Source: Shewanella decolorationis S12 (GTDB lineage: Bacteria > Pseudomonadota > Gammaproteobacteria > Enterobacterales > Shewanellaceae). From it: a stretch of 64,000 bases of DNA. This document shows, piece after piece, positions 32,412-42,224 of the stretch (its first letter is position 1; every line of letters begins with the position of its first letter). A model generated the notes under the pieces. That model made no database searches, was not told the DNA's origin, and saw only the letters and a program-made list of their open reading frames with translations. Both the position numbers and the translations under genes were made by a program. The DNA is taken from contig NZ_AXZL01000072.1 of the NCBI RefSeq assembly GCF_000485795.1, positions 124,001 through 188,000 on the forward strand, written 5' to 3'.

Positions 32412-35400
32412 TTGGTTTTGAACTCTGACAAACATCCGCTATCGAGCGACTTTCTCAAGCAGTGCTTTCAAAGTGATGCCTCGCGGATCCGCCGCCGTTT
32501 ATTTAAGCTCAATAAAGAAGCCGATTCTGACAAGAAAACCCAAGAGTTAGCCAAACTGGCCGAGCAGGCGCAAGCAGCGTTCGAAAAGGTCGAGCAGCGT
32601 CTTAAGGCGCGCCCGAATATCCAATACCCAGATAATCTGCCCGTTAGCGGCATGCGCGAAGAGATCGCTAAAGCCATCAGTGAAAACCAAGTGGTGATCA
32701 TTGCGGGTGAAACTGGTTCTGGTAAAACCACGCAACTGCCTAAAATCTGTTTAGAACTGGGCCTTGGCAGCCGCGGTTTTATTGGTCATACCCAGCCGCG
32801 CCGTTTAGCGGCGCGCAGCGTGGCGACACGTGTTGCCGAGGAATTACAAAGTCCGCTCGGCGAAGTCGTGGGCTTTAAGGTGCGTTTTGCCGATGCCTTA
32901 AAGAGTGAATCCTATATTAAGCTGATGACTGATGGGATTTTACTGGCGGAGCTAACCTCGGATCGCTATTTAGATCAATACGATACTATCATTATCGACG
33001 AGGCGCATGAACGTAGCCTCAACATCGATTTTATCTTGGGTTACCTCAAGCAAATCTTGAAAAAACGTCCCGATCTTAAGATCATCATCACCTCGGCGAC
33101 TATTGATGTTGAACGTTTCTCTAAGCATTTCAATAATGCACCTATTATCGAAGTCTCTGGCCGGACCTATCCGGTGGAAACCCGTTATCGCCCGCTGGTG
33201 CAAGATACTGAAGCGGATCTCGACCAAATCGAAGGGATTTTTGCCGCCGTTGACGAATTAGTCGCCGAAGGCTTGGGCGATATTCTGATCTTTATGAACG
33301 GCGAGCGCGAAATTCGTGATACTGCCGAGCAGCTAAATCGTCGCAATTACCGCGATACCGAGATTTTGCCGCTGTATGCACGCCTCTCCTACGGCGAGCA
33401 GTCTAAGGTGTTTAGCAGCCATACTGGAAGGCGCATAGTGCTTGCCACTAACGTGGCAGAAACCTCGCTGACAGTCCCAGGAATTCGTTATGTGATTGAC
33501 CCTGGGACTGCGCGGATCAGCCGTTACAGTTATCGCACTAAGGTGCAGCGTTTACCTATTGAGCCTATTTCACAGGCCAGTGCCAATCAGCGTCAAGGCC
33601 GCTGCGGCCGTGTTGGCCCGGGTATTTGTATTCGTTTATACGATGAGGCGGATTTTAACAGTCGTCCCGCGTTTACCGATCCCGAAATCTTACGAACCAA
33701 TTTGGCGTCGGTGATTTTGCAGATGCTCGCCATCGGCCTTGGCGATATTGCCGCGTTCCCCTTTATTGAGCCGCCCGATCCACGCCATATTCGCGATGGC
33801 TTCTTACTGCTTGAGGAATTACAGGCCGTTAAGCAGCAGAAGGGCAATATTGTGTTAACGCCGCTTGGGCGTCAGCTATCACAGATCCCGGTGGATCCGC
33901 GTTTAGCGCGTATGGTGGTCGAGAGCCACCAACTTGGTTGCTTAAATGAGGTGTTAGTGATCGCCTCAGGGCTGTCGATTCAAGATCCCCGCGAGCGCCC
34001 CATGGATAAAAAGCAGGCGTCCGATGAAGCCCATCGCCGTTTTGCCGATCCCCAGTCTGATTTTGTCAGTTGGGTAAACCTCTGGCAGCACTTAAAAGAG
34101 CAGCAAAAGGAATTATCCGCCAGCCAGTTCCGTAAAAAATGCCGCGACGAGTACTTAGCCTACCTGCGTGTGCGCGAATGGCAGGATTTATATAGTCAGC
34201 TAAAACAAGCGGTTCACGATTTAAAGTGGCGTTTAAACGACACTCCAGCCAACTACGATGCGCTGCACCGTGCGCTGTTATCGGGTCTGCTTAGCCATAT
34301 CGGCTTTAAGGACAATAACAACGAATATTTAGGTGCCCGTAACCGTAAGTTTTTTGTGTTCCCAGGTTCACCACTGGCGAAAAAAGGCCCGAAATGGATC
34401 ATGGCGGCGGAGCTGACCGAAACTTCTAAGCTGTTTGCTCGCTGTTGCGCCAAAATTGAGCCTGAGTGGCTCGAGCCATTAGCGGCGCATCTGATTAAAA
34501 AGAATCACTTAGAGCCACATTTTGAGGCGAAACAGGGCAGTGTGATTGCCTTTGAAAACCAAGTGCTCTACGGTTTGACCGTGGTGCATCGCCGCCGCGT
34601 GCAATACGGGCCGATCAATCCTGTTGAAGCGCGGGAAATTTTTATCCGTAGCGCGCTCGCCGAAGGGCAGTTACAGACTAAAGAAGCCTTCTTTATCGCT
34701 AACCAAAAGTTATTGGAGGATGTCGAAGCGCTCGAGCACAAGTCCCGTCGCCGCGATATTTTAGTCGATGAGCAAGTGTTAATGGACTTTTACGAGCCGC
34801 GCATTCCCGAGGGCATCTATAACGCGCCTAAGTTCTTTAGCTGGTGGAAAGAAGCACGCCGGACTCAGCCCGATTTACTCGATTTTAACAAATCTCTGCT
34901 GATGCAGCGCAGTGCCGATCATATCTCGGCGCTCGATTTCCCTGACACTTGGCACAAGGGCAATATCCGTTTGCAATTAAGTTATCACTTCGACCCCGCG
35001 GCGAGTGATGATGGCGTCTCTGTGCATATTCCGGTGGCGCTACTCAATCAAATCGATGATACGGATTTCGATTGGCTGGTGGCGGGGATGCGAGAGGAGA
35101 AATGCGTTGCGCTGATTAAGTCTTTACCTAAGGGGCTGAGACGTAATTTTGTGCCTGCGCCCGATTATGCCCGCGCCTGCGTGCAGGCGATGCAGCCCTT
35201 TAGCGCCAGTTTACTCGACGCCATGTGCAAACAGCTGCTGCGTATGAGTGGCACGCGCGTCAATCCCGAAGATTTTGATGTCACCCAAATGCCCGCGCAT
35301 TTGCTGATGAACTTTAAGATTGAGGATGATAAGGGCAAGTTAGTGGCACAGGGGCGTGTACTCGATACCTTAAAGGCCGAGTTACAGGGCGTGGTCGCTA

Positions 35401-36293
35401 AAGCGATTCGTCAAGTGGCGGATAAGGGGATTGAAAAGGAAGCGCTCACCGAGTGGTCCTTTGGCGACTTACCTAAGCAATTTGAGCAGCGTAAGGGCAA
35501 CTATCAAGTACGGGCTTTCCCTGCACTGATTGACAATAAAGACTCAGTTGCTATCAAATTATTTGATGATGAATTTGAGGCACAGGCGGCGCATCGTCAG
35601 GGTCTTCGTCGTCTGCTGTTACTCAATATTCCATCGCCAGTAAAACACCTTCAACAGGCACTGCCAAACAAGGCAAAACTGGCGATGTATTTCAATCCAT
35701 TTGGCCAAGTACAAATTCTGATTGATGACATCATTGCCGCAGCCGTGCAGCAATTGCTCGATGAAAAGGCGTTGGATGTGCGCGATGCTGCTCAGTTCGA
35801 ACAGGCCAAGGATTGGGTGCGCCAAGAGCTAAATCCTACCGCCGAGCAAATCGCCTTAAAAGTGGAGCAGATTTTGACGCTCTATCAAGGCATTAAAAAA
35901 CGGACAAAGGGAAAAATTAGCTTAGATATCGCTTTTGCGATGAGTGATATTCAAAGCCAATTAGACCAATTAGTGTTCAAGGGATTTGTCGAAGCCTGTG
36001 GTTGGAATCGCTTAGCTGATGTAGCGCGCTACTTAAAGGCGATTGAAACCCGTATCGATAAACTGCCCGTCGATCCGACCCGTGACCGTTTGCATATGCA
36101 GAGTATCACTAAAGTGCAGGAGGCCTTAGCGGCGCAGCTTGCTAAGGTGCCACGCTCACAGCCCGTGCCTGCGGCACTGATTGAAGCCCGTTGGATGATT
36201 GAAGAATACCGCGTATCTTGCTTTGCACAGGCGCTGGGAACGGCTTATCCCATCTCGGAAAAGCGTATCTTAAACCATATCCTGCTAAGTTAA
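32412..36293 (+). CDS. hrpA: ATP-dependent RNA helicase HrpA
   Basis: 1293 residues, close to E. coli HrpA (1300). The DEAH helicase core includes GETGSGKTTQLPK (about residue 97), IIDEAHERS (about 195) and SATID (about 227), and motif VI QRQGRCGRVGPG (about 391). The helicase-associated winged-helix and OB-fold and the long C-terminal DUF3418 region follow. HrpA resolves stalled or collided ribosomes on mRNA. The frame opens with TTG at 32412 (alternative TTG at 32418); an ATG at 32405 is out of frame and stops after seven codons. A strong terminator follows at 36364. Confidence 0.95.
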   Translation: MVLNSDKHPLSSDFLKQCFQSDASRIRRRLFKLNKEADSDKKTQELAKLAEQAQAAFEKVEQRLKARPNIQYPDNLPVSGMREEIAKAISENQVVIIAGETGSGKTTQLPKICLELGLGSRGFIGHTQPRRLAARSVATRVAEELQSPLGEVVGFKVRFADALKSESYIKLMTDGILLAELTSDRYLDQYDTIIIDEAHERSLNIDFILGYLKQILKKRPDLKIIITSATIDVERFSKHFNNAPIIEVSGRTYPVETRYRPLVQDTEADLDQIEGIFAAVDELVAEGLGDILIFMNGEREIRDTAEQLNRRNYRDTEILPLYARLSYGEQSKVFSSHTGRRIVLATNVAETSLTVPGIRYVIDPGTARISRYSYRTKVQRLPIEPISQASANQRQGRCGRVGPGICIRLYDEADFNSRPAFTDPEILRTNLASVILQMLAIGLGDIAAFPFIEPPDPRHIRDGFLLLEELQAVKQQKGNIVLTPLGRQLSQIPVDPRLARMVVESHQLGCLNEVLVIASGLSIQDPRERPMDKKQASDEAHRRFADPQSDFVSWVNLWQHLKEQQKELSASQFRKKCRDEYLAYLRVREWQDLYSQLKQAVHDLKWRLNDTPANYDALHRALLSGLLSHIGFKDNNNEYLGARNRKFFVFPGSPLAKKGPKWIMAAELTETSKLFARCCAKIEPEWLEPLAAHLIKKNHLEPHFEAKQGSVIAFENQVLYGLTVVHRRRVQYGPINPVEAREIFIRSALAEGQLQTKEAFFIANQKLLEDVEALEHKSRRRDILVDEQVLMDFYEPRIPEGIYNAPKFFSWWKEARRTQPDLLDFNKSLLMQRSADHISALDFPDTWHKGNIRLQLSYHFDPAASDDGVSVHIPVALLNQIDDTDFDWLVAGMREEKCVALIKSLPKGLRRNFVPAPDYARACVQAMQPFSASLLDAMCKQLLRMSGTRVNPEDFDVTQMPAHLLMNFKIEDDKGKLVAQGRVLDTLKAELQGVVAKAIRQVADKGIEKEALTEWSFGDLPKQFEQRKGNYQVRAFPALIDNKDSVAIKLFDDEFEAQAAHRQGLRRLLLLNIPSPVKHLQQALPNKAKLAMYFNPFGQVQILIDDIIAAAVQQLLDEKALDVRDAAQFEQAKDWVRQELNPTAEQIALKVEQILTLYQGIKKRTKGKISLDIAFAMSDIQSQLDQLVFKGFVEACGWNRLADVARYLKAIETRIDKLPVDPTRDRLHMQSITKVQEALAAQLAKVPRSQPVPAALIEARWMIEEYRVSCFAQALGTAYPISEKRILNHILLS

Positions 36294-36363
36294 TGATGCT
36301 GATACATTACTGATTTAATCTGTAAATTCAGTTGGTTGAGCGCAATGCATCATCTATAACATT

Positions 36364-36396
36364 AAAAGCCGAACCTTAGTGTTCGGCTTTTTTATG
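36364..36396 (+). terminator. Rho-independent terminator of hrpA
   Basis: AAAAGCCGAAC (36364-36374) pairs with GTTCGGCTTTT (36381-36391), followed by TT. A classic terminator 70 bases after the hrpA stop. Confidence 0.85.
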
Positions 36397-36869
36397 GCTC
36401 ATTTTCACCTAACTACCACTAGCCGCGACAAACATGCCACTGACGGCGTAGATTTTTGCTATGGGCTATCGTTATGGGCTTTCACTACGGGCTATCGCAG
36501 GCCACTAACCCTAAAGAGCAAAGCCGATGGCGAATAAATTGGCCGAATGACTTTTAAAAGATCTAAAAATTGATGGGTCAATTAGCCAATAAGGGAGGGG
36601 ATTTAGCAGTATCTTGAGTGAGTTAAGGCTTTGACGAAGATGTTAAGACAATTTCGCCGTGGATAATTGGTAATTTGTTCCTTCCTTTACCATCCCCTAA
36701 TACTCCTTAAGGTATATTTTGTTTAAAACTTGTACGATTTAGTCGCCTTACGCCTATCTCTTTCCCATGCTTTAGCAATTGGTTAATAAGAAAACATAAC
36801 CAATCAATCTGTTTACAATCTAAAAAAACGCTCAAAAACCATGATCTAACTAAATCTATCACCAAATTG

Positions 36870-36883
36870 ATGATCTGGATCAA
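36870..36883 (+). promoter_or_regulatory. Candidate FNR/EtrA box for the nap operon
   Basis: ATGATCTGGATCAA matches the FNR/EtrA consensus TTGATNNNNATCAA except for the first base. It lies 150 bases before the napE start, consistent with anaerobic activation of nap in Shewanella. The transcription start was not located. Confidence 0.5.
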
Positions 36884-37033
36884 GCATCAAAGGGTTTACC
36901 GATTTGGAGGTATACAGTTTGTTAACACCTTAACGCTATGATCATTTCGTGGATTAAAGATGTAATTGAGATACCTATAAATCCTGCATTGGTCAGAGCA
37001 ATCCATCACAGGAATGAACCTCTTGGAGGACGC

Positions 37034-37192
37034 ATGAGTGCTAACAGCGCAGCAGAAAAATCCTTAGAACTGAAAATTTTTATCTTTTTAACCGTATTTC
37101 TCGCCCCCCTCTTATCCGTGTTGTTGGTGAGTGGATTGGGATTTGCCATATGGTTTAGCCAAATCTTTACTGGCCCACCGGGTGCAGGTTGA
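37034..37192 (+). CDS. napE: Periplasmic nitrate reductase small membrane protein NapE
   Basis: 52 residues with a single transmembrane helix (about 14-42; LKIFIFLTVFLAPLLSVLLV) ending in the NapE signature IFTGPPGAG. The ATG at 37034 is chosen because TTGGAGGA precedes it; an in-frame start 96 bases upstream would add residues unlike NapE. First gene of napEDABC, and a marker of the nap-alpha type cluster. Its exact role is unknown even in well-studied species. Confidence 0.9.
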   Translation: MSANSAAEKSLELKIFIFLTVFLAPLLSVLLVSGLGFAIWFSQIFTGPPGAG

Positions 37193-37236
37193 GGCCAAAA
37201 GAACAATAACAACAGCATGAATAAGCGGAGTGTCGG

Positions 37237-37494
37237 ATGAGCAAAGAGCTTCATATCACGAGTCTAGTGGTGCAAGTCATGCCACACAAAATGGCGGATG
37301 TTAGGCAACACATTATGGCGATTGAAAATGCCGAACTCTCTGTCAATAACGAAGTGAAACTCGTCGTCGTACTTGAAGGTGGCTCCCAACGTGCCTTGAT
37401 GGACGGTATCGAACAGATTAATGCCATTCCTGGCGTCTTGTCCGCCACTATGGTTTACCACCAGAGTGAAGAGCTCGAAGAGGGTGAAGAATGA
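37237..37494 (+). CDS. napD: NapA maturation chaperone NapD
   Basis: 85 residues of the NapD family ([19 protein letters not shown] at the start), a cytoplasmic chaperone that binds the twin-arginine signal of NapA and holds it until the cofactor is loaded. It overlaps the napA start by 4 bases (ATGA at 37491-37494), indicating coupled translation. Confidence 0.93.
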   Translation: MSKELHITSLVVQVMPHKMADVRQHIMAIENAELSVNNEVKLVVVLEGGSQRALMDGIEQINAIPGVLSATMVYHQSEELEEGEE

Positions 37495-39986
37495 ACATGA
37501 ATAGACGTGACTTTATCAAAGCCAATGCGGTGATTGCAGCAGCGGGCGCCGCAGGCTTAGCACTGCCAGCATCGGCGAGCAATTTAATCACCAGCTCAGA
37601 ACAAACCAAATTAGAGTGGAACAAAGCCCCATGCCGTTTCTGTGGAACGGGTTGCTCTGTGATTGTTGCGACCCGTGATGGCAAAGTGGTTGCCACCCAC
37701 GGCGATGCAAACAGCGAAGTGAACCGCGGCCTTAACTGTATTAAAGGTTACTTCCTGTCGAAAATTATGTACGGCAGCGATCGTTTAACCACGCCAATGC
37801 TAAGAATGACCGACGGCAAGTATGACAAGCACGGTGAATTTACTCCCATTAGTTGGGATAGCGCCTTCGATATCATGGCGCAAAAATGGAAAGAAACCCT
37901 CAAGGCCAAAGGCCCTACCGCAGTTGGAATGTTTGGCTCGGGGCAGTGGACCGTCTGGGAAGGCTATGCCGCGGTTAAACTGATGAAGGCGGGGTTTGGC
38001 TCTAACAATATCGACCCGAACGCGCGCCACTGTATGGCGTCCGCCGTTGTCGGCTTTATGCGTACCTTCGGTATCGATGAGCCTATGGGTTGTTACGACG
38101 ATATGGAAGCGGCCGATGCCTTTGTGCTTTGGGGCTCCAACATGGCCGAAATGCACCCCATCCTGTGGACTCGGGTCACTGATCGCCGTTTAAGCGCATC
38201 CCATGTGAAGGTCGCAGTTTTATCGACGTTTGAGCATCGCTCCTTCGACTTGGCAGATTTACCCATTGTATTTACGCCGCAAACCGACTTAGCCATCCTG
38301 AACTTTATCGCCAACTACATCATTCAAAACGATAAAGTAAACTGGGACTTTGTTAAGAAGCATGTGAACTTCCGCCAAGGTACCACGGATATCGGCTATG
38401 GCTTACGTCCAACCCATCCGCTGGAGCAGAAAGCCAAAAACGTGAAAACGGCAGGGGATTCGACTCCGATTGATTTCGATACCTTTAAGGCCTTTGTCGC
38501 CGAATATACGGTGGAGAAGGTCAGCAAGATGTCGGGTGTGCCAGAGGCTAAACTTATCGAATTGGCCAAACTCTATGCTGATCCCGAGACCAAGGTCACT
38601 TCCTTCTGGACCATGGGCTTTAACCAACATACCCGCGGTGTGTGGTGTAACAACCTGATTTATAACATCCACTTACTGACAGGTAAGATTTCAACTCCCG
38701 GTAACAGTCCGTTCTCGTTAACCGGTCAGCCGTCAGCCTGTGGGACGGCACGCGAAGTGGGAACCTTCTCCCACCGTTTACCCGCCGACATGGTGGTGAC
38801 TAACCCTGAGCATAGAAAACACGCAGAAGAAATTTGGAAGATCCCCAGTGGCATTATTCCGCCAAAACCCGGTTATCACGCCGTCGAGCAAAACCGCCGC
38901 TTAAAAGATGGCGACTTGAACTGCTATTGGGTACAAGTGAACAACAATATGCAGGCGGGGCCGAATATCAATGAGGAAGGCTTACCTGGCTATCGCAATC
39001 CCGCCAACTTTATTGTGGTGTCCGATGCCTATCCCACTGTAACGACTCAGGCTGCGGACTTAATTCTGCCAACCGCCATGTGGGTTGAAAAAGAGGGCGC
39101 CTATGGTAATGCCGAGCGTCGCACTCAATTCTGGCATCAAATGGTGCAGGCGCCGGGCGATTCCCACTCGGATCTGTGGCAGTTGATGGAGTTCTCTAAG
39201 CGCTTTACGACCGATGAAGTTTGGTCGAAGGAAGTCTTAGCCGCTAACCCACAATTTAAGGGCAAAACCTTATTTGAAGTGCTGTACAAAAATGGCAATG
39301 TCGATAAGTTCCCGCTGGCCGATACCGATCCTAAATACTTGAACAACGAAGCGAAACATTTTGGCTTCTATGTCCAAAAAGGCCTGTTTGAAGAATACGC
39401 TACCTTTGGCCGTGGCCATGGTCACGATTTAGCACCTTTCGATGCCTACCACGAAGCCCATGGTATTCGCTGGCCGGTGGTCAATGGTAAAGAAACCAAA
39501 TGGCGTTTCCGTGAGGGCAGCGATCCGTATGTTAAACCGGGCTCAGGCTTTGAGTTTTACGGTAAGCCCGATGGCCGCGCGGTGATTTATGCCTTGCCCT
39601 TCGAGCCGCCTGCAGAGTCGCCAGACACTGAATACGATATGTGGTTATCCACCGGACGGGTGCTAGAGCATTGGCACTCAGGTTCGATGACGCAACGCGT
39701 GCCAGAGCTTTATCGTGCCTTCCCCGATGCAGTGTGTTTTATGCACCCAGAAGATGCGAAAAAACGCGGTTTACGCCGTGGGGATGAAGTGCGCGTGGTG
39801 TCTCGCCGCGGTGAAATCAAAACCCGTGTCGAAACCCGTGGCCGTAATAAACCACCTGTGGGACTTGTGTTCGTACCTTGGTTCGATGCCAGTCAGCTCA
39901 TTAACAAAGTCACCTTGGATGCGACAGATCCTCTGTCAAAACAAACCGACTTTAAGAAATGTGCCGTGAAAATCGTCAAGGTATAA
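37491..39986 (+). CDS. napA: Periplasmic nitrate reductase catalytic subunit NapA
   Basis: 831 residues. A twin-arginine signal ([19 protein letters not shown]) precedes a 4Fe-4S motif [10 protein letters not shown] with the fourth Cys in GLNC. The molybdenum-ligand Cys lies in [10 protein letters not shown] (about residue 179). The molybdopterin-binding domains follow to the C-terminus. It reduces nitrate to nitrite in the periplasm, receiving electrons from NapB. The full length and all cofactor ligands are present. Confidence 0.97.
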   Translation: MNMNRRDFIKANAVIAAAGAAGLALPASASNLITSSEQTKLEWNKAPCRFCGTGCSVIVATRDGKVVATHGDANSEVNRGLNCIKGYFLSKIMYGSDRLTTPMLRMTDGKYDKHGEFTPISWDSAFDIMAQKWKETLKAKGPTAVGMFGSGQWTVWEGYAAVKLMKAGFGSNNIDPNARHCMASAVVGFMRTFGIDEPMGCYDDMEAADAFVLWGSNMAEMHPILWTRVTDRRLSASHVKVAVLSTFEHRSFDLADLPIVFTPQTDLAILNFIANYIIQNDKVNWDFVKKHVNFRQGTTDIGYGLRPTHPLEQKAKNVKTAGDSTPIDFDTFKAFVAEYTVEKVSKMSGVPEAKLIELAKLYADPETKVTSFWTMGFNQHTRGVWCNNLIYNIHLLTGKISTPGNSPFSLTGQPSACGTAREVGTFSHRLPADMVVTNPEHRKHAEEIWKIPSGIIPPKPGYHAVEQNRRLKDGDLNCYWVQVNNNMQAGPNINEEGLPGYRNPANFIVVSDAYPTVTTQAADLILPTAMWVEKEGAYGNAERRTQFWHQMVQAPGDSHSDLWQLMEFSKRFTTDEVWSKEVLAANPQFKGKTLFEVLYKNGNVDKFPLADTDPKYLNNEAKHFGFYVQKGLFEEYATFGRGHGHDLAPFDAYHEAHGIRWPVVNGKETKWRFREGSDPYVKPGSGFEFYGKPDGRAVIYALPFEPPAESPDTEYDMWLSTGRVLEHWHSGSMTQRVPELYRAFPDAVCFMHPEDAKKRGLRRGDEVRVVSRRGEIKTRVETRGRNKPPVGLVFVPWFDASQLINKVTLDATDPLSKQTDFKKCAVKIVKV

Positions 39987-39996
39987 GGAGTACAGG

Positions 39997-40482
39997 ATGA
40001 AAACATTCAAATTAGTCTCAGCATTCAGTGTGCTTGCCTTCTCCACCCTGATGATGACCAGTGTGACTGCGGCGAGCATTCCTGAGGACAGAATCGATAC
40101 TTTGCGTCAGGCGCCAATTAACGTTGAGCCAAACCCGCCCGCCATGCAGGCGGTGCTGAACAAAGATATCAAAGAGATGCGTAACTACCCGATGCAACCT
40201 CCGGTGATCCCGCACAAGATCGACGGCTATCAGCTCGATCTTAAGGTTAACAAGTGCATGTCATGTCATGCCAGACACCGCACGGGGGACTCCCAAGCGC
40301 CTATGGTCAGCGTGACTCACTATATGGATAGGGATAACAACTTCTTAGCTGAGCTTTCGCCAAGACGTTACTTCTGCACTCAGTGCCATGTGCCGCAACT
40401 GGATGCCAAATTACTGGTCGAGAACGACTTTGTGGATATGGATCATCTGATTAAAGCGAACACTGAGCAGAATAAACACTAG
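39997..40482 (+). CDS. napB: Diheme cytochrome subunit NapB
   Basis: 161 residues with a Sec signal peptide (cleavage near VTA-A, residue 25) and two haem motifs, CMSCH (about residue 88) and CTQCH (about 127). It is the periplasmic electron-transfer partner of NapA. It begins 10 bases after napA and is followed by napC after 8 bases. No defects are visible. Confidence 0.95.
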   Translation: MKTFKLVSAFSVLAFSTLMMTSVTAASIPEDRIDTLRQAPINVEPNPPAMQAVLNKDIKEMRNYPMQPPVIPHKIDGYQLDLKVNKCMSCHARHRTGDSQAPMVSVTHYMDRDNNFLAELSPRRYFCTQCHVPQLDAKLLVENDFVDMDHLIKANTEQNKH

Positions 40483-40490
40483 GAGTCAGC

Positions 40491-41078
40491 ATGTTAGATA
40501 AACTTAAAAAGATCTGGCAAGTTCTCAATCGTCCGAGTGTGCACTACAGTTTAGGTTTTTTAACCTTAGGTGGCTTTGTGGCGGGGGTGATCTTCTGGGG
40601 GGGCTTTAACACGGCGCTTGAAGCCACCAACAAAGAAGCCTTCTGTATCGGTTGCCATGAAATGGAAAATAACGTCTATCAAGAGTTACAGTCGACTATC
40701 CATTTCACGAACCGCAGTGGTGTGCGTGCGACTTGTCCTGACTGCCATGTGCCGCACAACTGGACCGATAAGATTGCCCGTAAGATGCAGGCATCGAAAG
40801 AAGTGTGGGGTAAAGTGTTTGGTACCATCAATACCCGCGAAAAGTTTGAGAACAAGCGTCGCGAACTGGCCGAACATGAGTGGGCGAGACTAAAGGCGAA
40901 CGACTCGCTTGAGTGCCGTAACTGCCATAACTTTACCTACATGGACTTTACTAGACAGTCGCCACGCGCTGCCCAGATGCACTCAACATCCTTAGCCAGT
41001 GGTGAGAAAACCTGTATCGATTGCCATAAAGGGATTGCCCATCATCTTCCCGATATGGCGGGGGTTGAAGGCTTCTAA
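40491..41078 (+). CDS. napC: Tetraheme quinol dehydrogenase NapC
   Basis: 195 residues of the NapC/NirT family: one N-terminal membrane anchor (about 18-40) and four haem motifs CIGCH, CPDCH, CRNCH and CIDCH. It takes electrons from the menaquinol pool and passes them to NapB. Last gene of the cluster, without napFGH beside it, as in nap-alpha operons. A hairpin terminator follows at 41110. Confidence 0.95.
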   Translation: MLDKLKKIWQVLNRPSVHYSLGFLTLGGFVAGVIFWGGFNTALEATNKEAFCIGCHEMENNVYQELQSTIHFTNRSGVRATCPDCHVPHNWTDKIARKMQASKEVWGKVFGTINTREKFENKRRELAEHEWARLKANDSLECRNCHNFTYMDFTRQSPRAAQMHSTSLASGEKTCIDCHKGIAHHLPDMAGVEGF

Positions 41079-41109
41079 ACTCGACTCACATTCCATCTCC
41101 AGCCAAAGG

Positions 41110-41137
41110 CCAAGTGCTCTCCACACTTGGTCTTTTT
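41110..41137 (+). terminator. Rho-independent terminator after napC
   Basis: CCAAGTG (41110-41116) pairs with CACTTGG (41124-41130) and is followed by TCTTTTT. It ends the nap operon. Confidence 0.75.
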
Positions 41138-41192
41138 ATGTTATTATCTGTTTGAAAAATATAAACTATTAGATAAGTTGACTCAGATGCTG

Positions 41193-41531
41193 ATGAACAA
41201 TACCAAATGGCGTGAATGTATGAACATTCTCGCCTCTCACAGTGTTTATTTACAAATGCGATTGGTTGGAGAAACTAATTTTCCATTAGACCATGAAGTA
41301 TCAAATCAGGCGATTTCCCATATTGGGGCTAAGGACTGCATATTTGTCAGGCGTGTTATTGCCTATAAATCTATTGCAGGTATTCGCATTGTGAAAACAC
41401 ATTTACCGCCTTCAGCGACAACGATATCCGGGGAGTTGTTTGCCGAGATCAAAGCGCAACTATCAGGGGTAGGGCAATTATCACTTGCGGAAGATCCTGA
41501 ATTTTTAACTCTTTATGGCTATTCGTTATAG
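41193..41531 (+). CDS. Hypothetical protein, possibly DUF6678-like
   Basis: 112 residues beginning MNNTKWRECMNILASHSVYL. The NNTKW opening resembles a small uncharacterised family (DUF6678), but I cannot confirm this. The start at 41193 is chosen because the longer frame from 41127 begins inside the nap terminator. No clear ribosome binding site is present. It is convergent with crr. Confidence 0.5.
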   Translation: MNNTKWRECMNILASHSVYLQMRLVGETNFPLDHEVSNQAISHIGAKDCIFVRRVIAYKSIAGIRIVKTHLPPSATTISGELFAEIKAQLSGVGQLSLAEDPEFLTLYGYSL

Positions 41532-41568
41532 AGGGAAAATAGCACCCTAGGCTAAATTTAACCACCGA

Positions 41569-41584
41569 CAGTCTAATTAGACTG
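41569..41584. terminator. Small palindrome between convergent genes
   Basis: CAGTCTAATTAGACTG is a perfect 16-base palindrome, flanked by CCAC and GTGG. It lies between the stops of the hypothetical gene and crr and may end transcription from both sides. No long U-tract is present. Confidence 0.35.
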
Positions 41585-41643
41585 CCAGTGGCGATATCAA
41601 CAAGTGAGGGGAGTTGGATGAGGGATGCTTTAAGCTGGGGAGA

Positions 41644-42153
41644 CTAAAGCTGTACCGTAAAAATAGGATCTTTCCCTGCGGTCACGCAGCCCTGAGCTTT
41701 ATCGAGGTATTTCACATCTTCCATATTGGCAAGCACTACTGGGGTTAGTAGGCTATCGACTTGATCTTTTAAGTATTCAATATCGAAAGATAAAATAGGA
41801 TCGCCCACTTTTACCACTTGTCCTTCTTCTGCCAAACGACTAAAACCACGTCCTCTAAGTTCTACTGTTCCTACACCAAAGTGCACAAACAGTTCTAACC
41901 CTTGTGGTGATTCAATGCTAAAGGCATGATTTGTTTCAAAAATTTTACCGATAGTGCCGTCTATTGGTGCGACAATGGTGTCTCCTTTTGGGGCGATAGC
42001 AATACCGTCACCCACAATTTTCTCTGCAAACACCACATCGGGAACCTTTTCAATCGCGACAATTTCCCCATTGACAGGAGCATAAACCATAATGCCACCA
42101 GCAAGTTGTGGCTGTCCCGATACCAATCGCCTTATGCGGCTTAAAAATCCCAT
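41644..42153 (-). CDS. crr: Glucose-specific PTS component EIIA (Crr)
   Basis: 169 residues, the same as E. coli EIIA-Glc, with phosphorylated His91 in LFVHFGVGTVEL and the supporting His76 in NHAFSIES. It carries phosphate from HPr to sugar permeases and regulates adenylate cyclase and other transporters. Third gene of ptsH-ptsI-crr, 71 bases after ptsI. The sequence is fully conserved. Confidence 0.96.
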   Translation of the reverse strand: MGFLSRIRRLVSGQPQLAGGIMVYAPVNGEIVAIEKVPDVVFAEKIVGDGIAIAPKGDTIVAPIDGTIGKIFETNHAFSIESPQGLELFVHFGVGTVELRGRGFSRLAEEGQVVKVGDPILSFDIEYLKDQVDSLLTPVVLANMEDVKYLDKAQGCVTAGKDPIFTVQL

Positions 42154-42224
42154 AATCCGATGCCCCTTCGCTTGTTTTTGTTGTTATCTTTTGGTCTGCA
42201 AAGCAGCATAACCAATAAAATGTT

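Larger units (their letters stand above)
36294..37033. other. Intergenic region upstream of napE
   Basis: About 740 bases with no gene. It holds the hrpA terminator (36364-36396) and a candidate FNR/EtrA site (36870-36883). The rest, including the AT-rich run at 36700-36850, probably contains further nap control sites that I could not pin down. Confidence 0.6.

Noticed and set aside
32405..32428. ATG at 32405 as the hrpA start
   Set aside because: It is in a different frame and stops after seven codons; the hrpA frame opens with TTG at 32412.
36938..37192. 84-residue version of NapE
   Set aside because: The extra 32 residues do not resemble NapE and the ATG at 37034 has a strong ribosome binding site.
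41127..41192. Longer start of the hypothetical gene after napC
   Set aside because: It begins inside the nap terminator hairpin, so translation from there is unlikely.
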